From a bacterium (GTDB lineage Bacteria > Pseudomonadota > Gammaproteobacteria > Burkholderiales > Burkholderiaceae_C), in the NCBI GenBank assembly GCA_030824555.1, contig JAVBXK010000060.1:1-64000 (forward strand): 64,000 bases of DNA, in the 5' to 3' direction. Each line of letters opens with the position of its first letter. Positions within the stretch are counted from its first letter, which is position 1. The translations under genes and the position numbers were made by a program. Under the pieces are notes generated by a model that worked only from the letters and a program-made list of their open reading frames with translations, did no database searches and had not been told where the DNA came from. Of the stretch, positions 18,409-26,825 are shown piece by piece.

Positions 18409-19080
18409 ATGAACAAGCCCCTCATCGCCAGCCAGCCTTTGCCGCCCGCCGCTTTCCCTTCCCCGTGGGCCGGTGCGCAGGACCGCGAGCAGCAACGGGA
18501 GTCCAAGCGCCAGGCGGTGCTGTCCACAGCCGCGCAGCTGTTCAACGAGCGGGGGTTCCATGCCACGTCGCTGGACGACATTGCGGCCAGGCTGAACGTG
18601 AGCAAGCCCACGCTGTACTACTACGTGAAGAACAAGGACCAGATCCTGATCGAGTGCGTGCGCCAGGGTTTGCAGATGACCCTTGACGGCATCGAGGCCT
18701 CGCGCCAGGAGGGTGGCCATGCCATCGACCAGCTGATGGCGTGCATGCGGGTGTACGCACGCATCGTCACCATGGATTTCGGCATGTGCCTCATCCGGGT
18801 GGGTGACGAGGAACTGCCGCCAGACAGCCGCCAGGAGTTGCGGCGTTTGAAATCAGCCATCGACCACGAATTCCGACGGCTGGTGGCGGCGGGCATCGAA
18901 GAGGGCTCGCTGCAACCGTGCGACCCCAAAATCACCGCGTTCGTGATTGCCGGGGCCCTGAGCTGGATCGGGCGCTGGTACCAGCCGGGTGGCGAGTACA
19001 CCCCCGAGCAAATAGCCGACCAGTGCATTGCCACGCTGTGCGACGGTGTGCTGCGGCGCACGTCAGTGGCCGCTCCTTGA
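18409..19080 (+). CDS. TetR-family regulator of the acyl-CoA/Liv cluster
   Basis: 223-residue TetR-type repressor. The helix-turn-helix is intact: TAAQLFNERGFHATSLDDIAARLNVSKPTLYYYVKNKDQIL (about residues 38-80). The C-terminal ligand domain is about 140 residues and ends with the TetR_C-like segment WYQPGGEYTPEQIADQ. Start at 18409 gives a short disordered lead; a more upstream in-frame start at 18358 would run through the operator. Divergent from the operon that begins with livG and likely represses it until an acyl-CoA or the free acid binds; the inducer is inference. Confidence 0.9.
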   Translation: MNKPLIASQPLPPAAFPSPWAGAQDREQQRESKRQAVLSTAAQLFNERGFHATSLDDIAARLNVSKPTLYYYVKNKDQILIECVRQGLQMTLDGIEASRQEGGHAIDQLMACMRVYARIVTMDFGMCLIRVGDEELPPDSRQELRRLKSAIDHEFRRLVAAGIEEGSLQPCDPKITAFVIAGALSWIGRWYQPGGEYTPEQIADQCIATLCDGVLRRTSVAAP

Positions 19081-19088
19081 GCGAACGC

Positions 19089-19109
19089 GGCCAGGCGGAT
19101 CGCCTGGCC
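19089..19109. terminator. hairpin between convergent tetR and rdgC
   Basis: Perfect 9-base arms GGCCAGGCG and CGCCTGGCC with a GAT loop, 8 bases after the tetR stop. The following sequence is T/G-rich (TGGTGGTGG) but lacks a proper T-run, so termination strength is uncertain. Confidence 0.5.
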
Positions 19110-19185
19110 TGGTGGTGGCTTGGCGAATCCGCTGGCTGGATGCGCCGGGTGAATGTGATGGGTGAGTGTGCCGGGTTGGTGCGCC

Positions 19186-20295
19186 TCAGAAAGGCGGGTC
19201 GGTGTCGGTCTCGTCGCTTTGCAGGGTGCGGGTGGTCACGCCACGGTCTACGCTGGTGGTGACCGGTGTGCCTGCGCGGCCCGCAGTGGTGGGGTTGCTT
19301 GTGGTGGTGGCTGACGGTGTGGCCCTGATGGCAGCACCCGCTCCCGTCGCGGGGGCACTGGCTGCGCCAGTGGGCAGCGGCGCAGCGGGTGCCATGCCAA
19401 ACGGGGCCAGGCCATCCAGCGCGTCGATCAGGTCGCCGATCAGGGGCCCAAGTTCGGCGGTGGCCATCAGCACGTTGCCGTCAAAGTTGTCAGCATGCTG
19501 GCCTTGGGCTTTGGCCTGTTCCAGCACGCTGTCTTCAAACGCCAGCTTTTTCAGTTGCAGCGCATCGGTCAGCACGAAGTTGACGCGGTCGTCCCATTGC
19601 AGGGCCAGCCGGGTGGGCTGTTTGCCCTGGGCCAGGTGGGCTTGCACCTCTTCGGTCAGCAGCGGGTGGCGGGCGTAGCGCACCACGGCCTGGCTTTCGT
19701 CGGCTGACTTCAGCTCGCACTCCTTGCCGATGGCAAAGCCCGCCGGGGCGGCCTGTTCGGCCAGCCAGGTGGCCATGGCCACGGTGGGCGAGGTGGCGGT
19801 GTTCAGCGGCTCGGCCACGAAGCCGTCGAGCAGTTTGACCAGCGCGGTCAGGATGTCGTCGGCCCGTGCGGCGCTGGTGGTGTCCAGCACCAGGCGGTGG
19901 GTGACGGGGTCCAGCCACACCCAGGTGGACTGCTGGCGCGGGAAGGCCTGCGGCAACAGAGCAGCCTTGATTTCTTCCTTCAGGTCGCGCTTTTCTTTTT
20001 TACCGGGTTTGCGGCCCGAGGTGGCTTCGATCTGTTCGCACGCTTCTTCCACCCGGCGCTGGATGATGGACGAGGGCACCTGCCGCGTCTCGACCATGAA
20101 GCGCAGCATCCACTGCCCGTTGACCGACTCGGCCATGACGCCATGCGCCTGGCCCCGTGCGGGCATCCAGCCCACGGCCTTGTCCTGACCAGCAGTGCCG
20201 GGTACGAACGGCATGGCCGTCAGCGCGTCTTCCAGCACAGTCAGAGATTCGGGCCAACCGCCCACCACTGCATACACCCACACGTTCTTGAACAC
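19186..20295 (-). CDS. rdgC: recombination-associated protein RdgC, with a C-terminal extension
   Basis: RdgC forms ring-shaped dimers on duplex DNA and limits RecA access. 369 residues from a GTG start at 20295, which has AAGGAAG just upstream and gives the conserved opening FKNVWVYAV. Family landmarks: the long basic helix GRKPGKKEKRDLKEEIKAALLPQAF, VWLDP, and WDDRVNFVLTDALQLKKLAFED. The conserved core ends at about residue 300, the usual RdgC length; the last 65-70 residues are a low-complexity tail rich in Ala, Pro, Thr and Gly ending in an acidic DETDTDPPF, similar in look to the acidic tail of SSB. Confidence 0.93.
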   Translation of the reverse strand: MFKNVWVYAVVGGWPESLTVLEDALTAMPFVPGTAGQDKAVGWMPARGQAHGVMAESVNGQWMLRFMVETRQVPSSIIQRRVEEACEQIEATSGRKPGKKEKRDLKEEIKAALLPQAFPRQQSTWVWLDPVTHRLVLDTTSAARADDILTALVKLLDGFVAEPLNTATSPTVAMATWLAEQAAPAGFAIGKECELKSADESQAVVRYARHPLLTEEVQAHLAQGKQPTRLALQWDDRVNFVLTDALQLKKLAFEDSVLEQAKAQGQHADNFDGNVLMATAELGPLIGDLIDALDGLAPFGMAPAAPLPTGAASAPATGAGAAIRATPSATTTSNPTTAGRAGTPVTTSVDRGVTTRTLQSDETDTDPPF

Positions 20296-20419
20296 AGACT
20301 TCCTTTGGCTTGAAACCCAGATGGGCCAGTCGGGGCGTGGCACCACGCCAACAGGCTGCCCGGCTTGGGCGGGAGAGGAAGTCTATCCACTGGTGTGGGG
20401 TGGGGGCGGCCCAGTCTGT

Positions 20420-20481
20420 TTGAAAAAATGAATAAAAAATGCCTTCATCGCTTTGTTTGTAAGCGGTAGCAGCTATCAAAA
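20420..20481 (-). repeat. interspersed AT-rich element, copy 4 (intergenic)
   Basis: On the minus strand it reads TTTTGATAGCTGCTACCGCTT, then ACAAAC, then AAAGCGATGAAGGCATTTTTTATTCA. GCTT/AAGC arms can pair. It lies just downstream of the OsmC-YcaO gene and upstream of rdgC on that strand. Confidence 0.7.
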
Positions 20482-20531
20482 GTGTGTGCGGTGGCCATGT
20501 TGAGGCACCGCTCGCCGCCCTGGCGGTGTCG

Positions 20532-22736
20532 TCAGCCGGGTACAGCGGCCACAAGCGATCGCGCCGTGTGCACTTTCTTGTAGCTGTCCATCAAGCGCTG
20601 ATGCCTGTCGAGCCCTTCCAGCCGCATGCTGGTTGGCGTCAGGCCGAAGAAGCGCACGCTGCCATCTATCGACCCCATCGCGGCGTCCATGCGCGGATCA
20701 CCGAACATCCGCCTGAAGTTGACCTCGTAGTCTTCCAGATCCATGTCGTCATCCAGCAGGACTTCAAGCACCACATTCAACGCTTGATAAAACAACCCAC
20801 GTTCAACCGTGTTGTCGTTGTACTGCAGGAAAGCACCCACGAGTTCGTGTGCGTCCTCAAACTGTTTCAACGCCAGGTGAATCAACAGTTTCAGTTCCAG
20901 CACTGTCAGTTGGCCCCAGACCGTGTTGTCGTCAAACTCAATGCCAATCAATGTGGCGATGTCGCCGTAGTCATCCAGCTCATTGTTTTCCAGACGTTCA
21001 AGCAGCTGTGCCAAGCTGGCATCGTCCAGCCTGTGCAAATTCAGAATATCTGCACGGAACAAAAGCGCTTTGTTGGTGTTGTCCCATATCAAATCTTCCA
21101 GCGGATACACCTCCGAGTAGCCAGGCACCACAATTCGGCAGGCGGTTGCACCCAGCTGGTCGTACATGGCCATGTACGACTCTTTGCCCATTTCTTCGAG
21201 AATGTCGAACAATTTGGCGGCTTCCTCGGCATTGGAATGTTCACCCTTGCCTGAAAAATCCCACTCAACAAAATCGTAGTCGGATTTGGCGCTGAAGAAA
21301 CGCCAGGAGACCACGCCGCTGGAATCAATGAAGTGCTCAACGAAGTTATTGGGCTCTGTCACGGCATTGCTGTTGAAGGTAGGCCGTGGCAAATCGTTCA
21401 GACCTTCAAAACTCCGTCCTTGCAACAATTCTGTCAGGCTGCGTTCCAGCGCCACCTCCAAGCTGGGGTGGGCGCCGAACGAGGCAAATACCCCACCTGT
21501 GCGGGGGTTCATCAACGTGACGCACATGACGGGATACTTGCCCCCCAATGACGCATCCTTTACCAGTACAGGAAAGCCCTGATCCTCCAGGCCTTTGATG
21601 CCAGACAGAATGCCGGGGTATTTCAAAAGTACCTCGTCCGGCACATCAGGCAGCGCGATTTCGCCATTCAGAATATCTCGTTTTACCGCCCGCTCAAAAA
21701 TTTCAGACAGGCATTGCACCTGTGCTTCGGCCAGCGTATTGCCTGCGCTCATCCCGTTGCTGACATAAAGGTTTTCGATGAGGTTGGACGGGAAATACAC
21801 CTGCTTGCCGTCTGAATGGCGCACATACGGCAGTGAACAGATGCCGCGCTTCACATTGCCGGAGTTGGTGTCGTAGAGATGCGATGCACGCAATTCGCCA
21901 TCTGGGTTGTAGATTTGCAGGCAGTGTTCGTCAAGAATGCCTTTCGGCAGCGCATCGTTTCGTCCTGGCTTGAACCAGCGTTCATTCGGGTAATGCACAA
22001 AGGCTGCCTCGGCAATGTCTTCGCCCCAGAAATGGCCGCCATAAAAATGGTTGCAATTCAGTCGTTCAATAAACTCCCCCAAGGCCGACGCCAACGCACT
22101 TTCTTTGGTGGCGCCCTTGCCATTGGTGAAGCACATGGGAGACGATGCATCTCGAATATGCAATGACCACACGTTGGGAACGATGTTGCGCCACGATGCA
22201 ATCTCGATCTTCATGCCCAAGTCTGCCAAGACCTTTGACATATTCGCGATGGTTTGCTCCAGTGGCAGATCCTTGCCAACGATGTACGTGCTTTCCCCGG
22301 AATGCGGATTTAACGTGAGCAATGCCTGAGCATCGGCATCCAAATTGAGAACTTCTTCAATCACAAACTCAGGCCCGGCTTGCACGACCTTTTTCACCGT
22401 GCACCGCTCGATAGAACGCAAAATGCCTTGGCGATCGATGGCAGAAATATCTGACGGCAGTTCGATTTGAATTTTGAATATTTGTTTGTACCGGTCTTCA
22501 GGATCGACGATGTTGTTCTGCGAAAGGCGAATATGGTCCGTGGGAATGTTGCGGGTGTCGCAATACAACTTCACAAAATAGGCCGCACATAACGCCGACG
22601 AGGCCAAGAAATAATCAAATGGACCCGGGGCAGAGCCATCGCCCTTGTAGCGGATGGGCTGATCAGCCACCACCGTGAAATCATCGAACTTGGCTTCAAG
22701 TCGGAGTTTGTCGAGAAAATTGACCTTGATTTCCAT
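20532..22736 (-). CDS. ycaO: OsmC domain / YcaO domain fusion protein
   Basis: 734-residue two-domain protein. Residues 1-140 form an OsmC/Ohr-like domain (PGPFDYFLASSALCAAYFVKLYC, keeping a Cys near the position used by peroxidatic OsmC proteins). The YcaO domain follows: KGATKESALASALGEFIERL and AEAQVQCLSEIFERAVKRD contain the Glu-rich ATP/Mg sites, and RSLTELLQGR is also typical. A helical C-terminal part follows. YcaO enzymes activate amide backbones with ATP; E. coli YcaO assists RimO-dependent methylthiolation of ribosomal protein S12, which is the most likely role when no peptide substrate gene is nearby. The gene is visibly less GC-rich than its neighbours. No precursor-peptide gene was found next to it. 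Confidence 0.88.
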   Translation of the reverse strand: MEIKVNFLDKLRLEAKFDDFTVVADQPIRYKGDGSAPGPFDYFLASSALCAAYFVKLYCDTRNIPTDHIRLSQNNIVDPEDRYKQIFKIQIELPSDISAIDRQGILRSIERCTVKKVVQAGPEFVIEEVLNLDADAQALLTLNPHSGESTYIVGKDLPLEQTIANMSKVLADLGMKIEIASWRNIVPNVWSLHIRDASSPMCFTNGKGATKESALASALGEFIERLNCNHFYGGHFWGEDIAEAAFVHYPNERWFKPGRNDALPKGILDEHCLQIYNPDGELRASHLYDTNSGNVKRGICSLPYVRHSDGKQVYFPSNLIENLYVSNGMSAGNTLAEAQVQCLSEIFERAVKRDILNGEIALPDVPDEVLLKYPGILSGIKGLEDQGFPVLVKDASLGGKYPVMCVTLMNPRTGGVFASFGAHPSLEVALERSLTELLQGRSFEGLNDLPRPTFNSNAVTEPNNFVEHFIDSSGVVSWRFFSAKSDYDFVEWDFSGKGEHSNAEEAAKLFDILEEMGKESYMAMYDQLGATACRIVVPGYSEVYPLEDLIWDNTNKALLFRADILNLHRLDDASLAQLLERLENNELDDYGDIATLIGIEFDDNTVWGQLTVLELKLLIHLALKQFEDAHELVGAFLQYNDNTVERGLFYQALNVVLEVLLDDDMDLEDYEVNFRRMFGDPRMDAAMGSIDGSVRFFGLTPTSMRLEGLDRHQRLMDSYKKVHTARSLVAAVPG

Positions 22737-22833
22737 GGGGGTTCCAGGCTGAGGGGTGATGTAACTTGGCGGCGATTGTCAGGGGGATTCACCGCACAGC
22801 CGCTTGACACGGTCGATGGTGACCTGCGCGGCG

Positions 22834-23469
22834 TCAGGGCCGCCCGTCTGCCGTTGCCTGCAGTTTGCCCAGCTGGTGGGCCAGTTCCACGGCCGAGGCC
22901 ACGCCGAGCTTTTCAAAGATGTTGGCCCGGTGGAACTCGACAGTGCGCTGCGTGATGCCCAGGTGGTCTGCAATGTTCTTGTTGTAGTGGCCTTGCAGCA
23001 GCTCGGCCAGCACCTCGTGCTCGCGCTGGCTCAAGCCTGCCAGGGCGGCTTTGAGCTTGCGGGTGTGCCCGTCGGCCTCGGCGCGGGCCTGGGCGGCGGC
23101 CAGCGCCTGTTCCACGCGGTCCACCAGCTGGTTGTCCTGAAAGGGTTTTTCCAGGAAATCCCATGCGCCGTTTTTCACGGCGGCCACGGCCATGCTGACG
23201 TCGCCATGGCCGGTCAGGAACAGCACGGGCCAGGGGCAGGCCAAGGCCTTCAGCTTTTCAAAGGTGGCCAGGCCCGACAGCGGCTCCATGCGGATGTCCA
23301 TCAGCACCACGGCATGGCCCCATTGCGTGGCCTGGGCCGAGGCAGTCTGCAGGAATTCGGGGCCGTTGGCCCAGGCAATGGCACGGTAGCCGCGCGAGTC
23401 GAACAGCCAGGCCAGGCCGTCGCGCACGTCGGGGTCGTCGTCAACGATGTGGATGGCGGGGTGGGTCAT
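22834..23469 (-). CDS. dctR: FixJ/NarL-type response regulator, DctR-like
   Basis: 211 residues. Receiver domain with acidic pocket D10-D12 (IHIVDDDPDV), phospho-acceptor Asp in VVLMDIRMEPLSG (about residue 58), the LTGHGDVSMAV switch region and KPF lysine. The C-terminal LuxR-type HTH reads LSQREHEVLAELLQGHYNKNIADHLGITQRTVEFHR. It is encoded right after dctS on the minus strand, and the pair faces the TRAP transporter genes, so it likely activates dctP expression on C4-dicarboxylate sensing, as for DctSR of Rhodobacter. Confidence 0.9.
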   Translation of the reverse strand: MTHPAIHIVDDDPDVRDGLAWLFDSRGYRAIAWANGPEFLQTASAQATQWGHAVVLMDIRMEPLSGLATFEKLKALACPWPVLFLTGHGDVSMAVAAVKNGAWDFLEKPFQDNQLVDRVEQALAAAQARAEADGHTRKLKAALAGLSQREHEVLAELLQGHYNKNIADHLGITQRTVEFHRANIFEKLGVASAVELAHQLGKLQATADGRP

Positions 23470-23490
23470 GTCACGTTCCGAAGGTGCTGA

Positions 23491-23530
23491 CAGCTCCCTT
23501 GGGGGGCAGCGAACGAAGTGAGCGTGGGGG
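23491..23530 (-). repeat. 40-base fragment of the 75-bp GC-rich repeat
   Basis: On the minus strand this matches 38682-38721 of the lptB-rpoN tandem repeat with six differences over 40 bases (CCCCCACG ... CTGCCCCCC ... GCTG). It lies in the dctS-dctR spacer and can fold through its C6/G6 tracts. Confidence 0.75.
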
Positions 23531-23537
23531 TTTCATA

Positions 23538-23565
23538 TCAGGTGTCAGGTGTCAGGTGTCAGGCG
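23538..23565. repeat. heptamer tandem array (TCAGGTG), 4 copies
   Basis: Three TCAGGTG units and one TCAGGCG, overlapping the stop codon of dctS. Read on the dctS strand the unit contains CACCTGA, so TGA recurs in every frame, as in the 9161-9228 array. Confidence 0.85.
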
Positions 23566-25619
23566 TCGGCGGATGTCTGTGGGGCAAAGGGTGGGTTGGG
23601 GGCATCGCTTGGCGGGCTGCCCAGTGGCAGCCAGATGCCAAAGCGTGCGCCGCCCAGGTCGGGGTCGCGCGTCACGTCAATTCGGCCGTGGTGCGCCTCG
23701 ACGATGGAGCGGCAAATGGCCAAGCCCATGCCCATGCCACCGTCCTTGGTGCTGAAAAACGCGCTGAAGATGCGGTCTCGGTCGTCCTCGGGCACGCCCG
23801 GCCCGGTGTCGGCCACGTTGAACGATGCCGTGTGTTGGGCGTGGTCCAGGTCCAGCCACATTCGCACCTGTGGCTGCGCGGCCTGCCCCCGTGCGGCCCA
23901 GTCCAATGCGTTGCCCACGAGGTTGAGCACCACGTGCTCCAGCAGCAGGCTGTCGGCCAACACCCACAGGCGGCCTTCGGCGGGCAAGGGTTGCAGCGTG
24001 ACACCGGGCGCACTGGTGCTGACTGTCGTGACGCGCCTGATGAAGGCTGACAGGTCAAGCGTCTGGCGCGACAGCTCGCGCCGCCGCGCAAACGCGTTGA
24101 CGCGCTGGATGATGTTGCCAGCTCGCTCCGACAGCTTGGCCATGCGTTCCACCACCGGCACCACTTCGTCCAGCGTGATGGAGTGGCTGTGCAGGCGGTT
24201 GACCAGGCCGTTGGCAAAGCTGCTGAGTGCGCCCAGCGGCTGGTTCAGCTCGTGTGCCAGGGTGGACGCCACCTCGCCCATGGCCACCAGGCGGCCCGAT
24301 GCTTCCAGCTTCTGTTGCTGCACGTCGGCCACTTGCTGGGCCCGCTTGCGCTCGCTGATGTCGAGGATGGAGCTCATCCAGCCCACGTGTTCGCCGCTGG
24401 CGGTGGTGAGGGGGGCCTCGTGTATGAGCACGTCCACCCGTTTGCCGTTGCGGTGCTGGAATTGCACCTCCACGCCAGTGTGTTCGGTGCCCTGGTGAAT
24501 GATGTCGAGATGTACCGCGTTCAACTCGTCGGTGTTGTCCGGTGGCCAGTAGGGCAGTGGCGCGGACTGGCCCACCAGCTCTTCGGCGGTGTAGCCCACC
24601 ATGCGGCAGAAGGCATCGTTGACGTACAGGATTTGCCCGTGGCGGTTCCATGCCCGCAGCCCGATGGTGACCGAGCTTTCCATGGCCGTGCGCAGCGCCA
24701 CCTGCGCCTGCAGCATGGCCTGTACCTGCTGGCGCTTGCCCATGTCGCGCCGCAGTGCCAGCAGGCTGGCCAGCATGCCCAGCAAAAACACGATGGCCAC
24801 CGCCAGGAAGATGCGTGGCACCACAGCGGGCTGGGGGGTCAGCGGTGCCATTTCGATGAACAGGTCGGTGCCCGGCAGGTTCATGGGCACCAGGTGGGGG
24901 TTGAAGTCGCCCGTGTCGCTGTCAGGCTGGGGGTCTGCACCGTCACCGATCAGCTTGATGGCGTGTTGCTGATGGAACCACCGGGGCACCAGGCCCTTCA
25001 CGCAGGCCTGCATGGACAGCGAGGCCACGTATGCCCCCATGTATTGGCCTCGCTCGAAAAATGGCACGGCCAGCCACACCACGTCGCCGGGGGTGCCGTC
25101 GGCATGCTTCAGCGGGCCGCCGTAGGCTGAGCGGCGCAGGCCCACGGCAATGTCGAGCATGCTGGCCAGCGTATCTGCGTTCCCTGGGTGCGACAAGGCG
25201 TTGACGGGGCTTGCCTCGGGCCAGCCGTGCGCGGCAGGGGTGGCCTGTTTCGGCAGCCAGCCGTGCCACAGCACGGCACCGGGCTCGCTCCACAGCTGGC
25301 CGCCCTGGATCTGTGCCGGTGAGGGCTGGGGTGTGCCCGCCACGGCCTGGCGCGCCAGCAACAGCAGGTCTTCTTCCAGCCGGTTGAAGTGGAAGCGCAC
25401 GCTTTGCTCCAGCCACTGGCCGTCGACCACCCGGCGGCGGTTTTCTTCGGCCCGCTCGAAGTTCTGCAAATACAGCACCAGTGCCACCACTGACGCGATC
25501 ACCAGCAACAGCATGCCCAGCAGCAGCCACAGCGTGCGCCTGCTGCGCAGGCCCTGGCTGGGCAAGGTTTGCTGCAGCAGGGCAAAGTCAAGCGAGGCGG
25601 GTGGGGGTGAGGGTTGCAT
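23559..25619 (-). CDS. dctS: PAS-domain sensor histidine kinase, DctS-like
   Basis: Membrane sensor kinase of 686 residues from the ATG at 25619 (the frame stays open upstream, but that sequence overlaps the divergent dctP gene). A membrane helix (TLWLLLGMLLLVIASVVALVLYL, about residues 28-50) and a second one near residue 270 enclose a large periplasmic sensor. Then a PAS domain (HGQILYVNDAFCRMVGYTAEELVG with its PAC repeat), H-box GEVASTLAHELNQPLG, N-box LNLVGNALDWA, and G boxes DTGPGVPEDD and GMGMGLAICRS. The LNQPLGAL form of the H-box is the DctS/FixL type. Divergent from the dctP gene; the sensed ligand is inferred to be a C4-dicarboxylate. Confidence 0.9.
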   Translation of the reverse strand: MQPSPPPASLDFALLQQTLPSQGLRSRRTLWLLLGMLLLVIASVVALVLYLQNFERAEENRRRVVDGQWLEQSVRFHFNRLEEDLLLLARQAVAGTPQPSPAQIQGGQLWSEPGAVLWHGWLPKQATPAAHGWPEASPVNALSHPGNADTLASMLDIAVGLRRSAYGGPLKHADGTPGDVVWLAVPFFERGQYMGAYVASLSMQACVKGLVPRWFHQQHAIKLIGDGADPQPDSDTGDFNPHLVPMNLPGTDLFIEMAPLTPQPAVVPRIFLAVAIVFLLGMLASLLALRRDMGKRQQVQAMLQAQVALRTAMESSVTIGLRAWNRHGQILYVNDAFCRMVGYTAEELVGQSAPLPYWPPDNTDELNAVHLDIIHQGTEHTGVEVQFQHRNGKRVDVLIHEAPLTTASGEHVGWMSSILDISERKRAQQVADVQQQKLEASGRLVAMGEVASTLAHELNQPLGALSSFANGLVNRLHSHSITLDEVVPVVERMAKLSERAGNIIQRVNAFARRRELSRQTLDLSAFIRRVTTVSTSAPGVTLQPLPAEGRLWVLADSLLLEHVVLNLVGNALDWAARGQAAQPQVRMWLDLDHAQHTASFNVADTGPGVPEDDRDRIFSAFFSTKDGGMGMGLAICRSIVEAHHGRIDVTRDPDLGGARFGIWLPLGSPPSDAPNPPFAPQTSADA

Positions 25620-25659
25620 CGGAGTGTGTGTGCAGCGCGTCAGCCGTAGCATAGCCACC

Positions 25660-26721
25660 ATGGAAAAAGAAACCACTGTTGGAAACCGCAGTCGCCGCCG
25701 TGTGTTGCACGGGTTGGCCGCCTCGGCATGGGCGGTGGGTGGCGTGGTGCCGCCAGCCGCCTGGGCAGGCGAGGGTGCGCCTGCTGACGGTGCTGCGGCG
25801 CTGACCATCCGGTTTGCTCACGTGGTGGCCCCGGACACGCCCAAGGGCCTGGCGGTGGAGCGCTTCCGGCAACTGGTGCAGCAGCGCTCGGCAGGGCGCA
25901 TCCAGGTGGTGGTGTACCCCGATGGGCGGCTGTACGGCGACCACGACGAAATGCAGGCGCTGCAGTTGGGCGCGGTGGAGATGCTGGCACCGTCACTGTC
26001 CAAGTTCGGGCGCATTGGCTTCCCGGAGTTCGAGTTGTTTGATTTGCCCTATTTTTTCCCCGACATGGCCAGCGTGCAGCGCGTCACACAGGGCCCACTG
26101 GGGCAACGCATGCTGGACCGCCTGGTGCGCCAGCGGCTGGTGGGGCTGGGCTTCATGGACAACGGCTTCAAGCACATGAGTGCCAACCGCCCCTTGCTGG
26201 AGCCAGCTCACTTTGCGGGCTTGCGTATGCGGGTGCAGGCCTCGCGAGTGATTGCTTCGCAGATGCGGGCGCTGGGTGCGCGGCCCGTCACGCTGGCCTT
26301 CAGCGAAACCCGTCGGGCGCTGGCTGCTGGCGTGGTGGATGGCACCGAAAACCCCATTTCCAATTTCTGGACGCAGCGCATGCACGAAGTGCAGGCCGAT
26401 CTCAGCCTGACGCAGCACGCCTACCTGGGCTATGCGGTGGTGGCGAACCAGCGGTTCTGGGACGGGGTTGCTGGCGCAGACAGACTCTTGATTGAAGCGG
26501 CTTTGTCCGAAGCACTGGCTTACGGCAACGACATAGCCGACGCACAGAATGCCAAGGCGTTGGCTGCCCTGCGCGAGTCGGGGGTCACCCGCGTCCATGA
26601 GCTCAACGTTGCGCAGCTTGAGGCGATGCGCCGGGCCGTGGCACCCGTGCACGCTGCGCTGGCACAGCGCATCGGTATGCAGTGGCTGATGGATGCCGCC
26701 GAGGCGATCAGATCAGGGTAA
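25660..26721 (+). CDS. TRAP transporter solute receptor DctP-like, first paralogue
   Basis: Periplasmic receptor of the TRAP family, 353 residues. The N-terminus (NRSRRRVLHGLAASAWAVGG) has an SRRRVL twin-arginine motif, so Tat export is possible; cleavage is likely near AWAGEG. The mature part has DctP hallmarks: FAHVVAPDTPKGLAVERF, FMDNGFKHMSANRP, LRMRVQASRV with the ligand-binding Arg, and VDGTENPISNFW. The ATG at 25660 lies 40 bases from the divergent dctS start. It is closely related to the next gene yet more diverged from standard DctP, and may serve as a sensing or accessory receptor rather than the main one (inference). Confidence 0.88.
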   Translation: MEKETTVGNRSRRRVLHGLAASAWAVGGVVPPAAWAGEGAPADGAAALTIRFAHVVAPDTPKGLAVERFRQLVQQRSAGRIQVVVYPDGRLYGDHDEMQALQLGAVEMLAPSLSKFGRIGFPEFELFDLPYFFPDMASVQRVTQGPLGQRMLDRLVRQRLVGLGFMDNGFKHMSANRPLLEPAHFAGLRMRVQASRVIASQMRALGARPVTLAFSETRRALAAGVVDGTENPISNFWTQRMHEVQADLSLTQHAYLGYAVVANQRFWDGVAGADRLLIEAALSEALAYGNDIADAQNAKALAALRESGVTRVHELNVAQLEAMRRAVAPVHAALAQRIGMQWLMDAAEAIRSG

Positions 26722-26825
26722 ACCCTGAATGCCCGCCTGTTGAAGGCCACAGTTACGTGTGGCGGGGTGCGCCGATATCGTTGAGTCCTGTCAGGTTTGA
26801 CGCATCAACTTTTCGGAGACACGCC

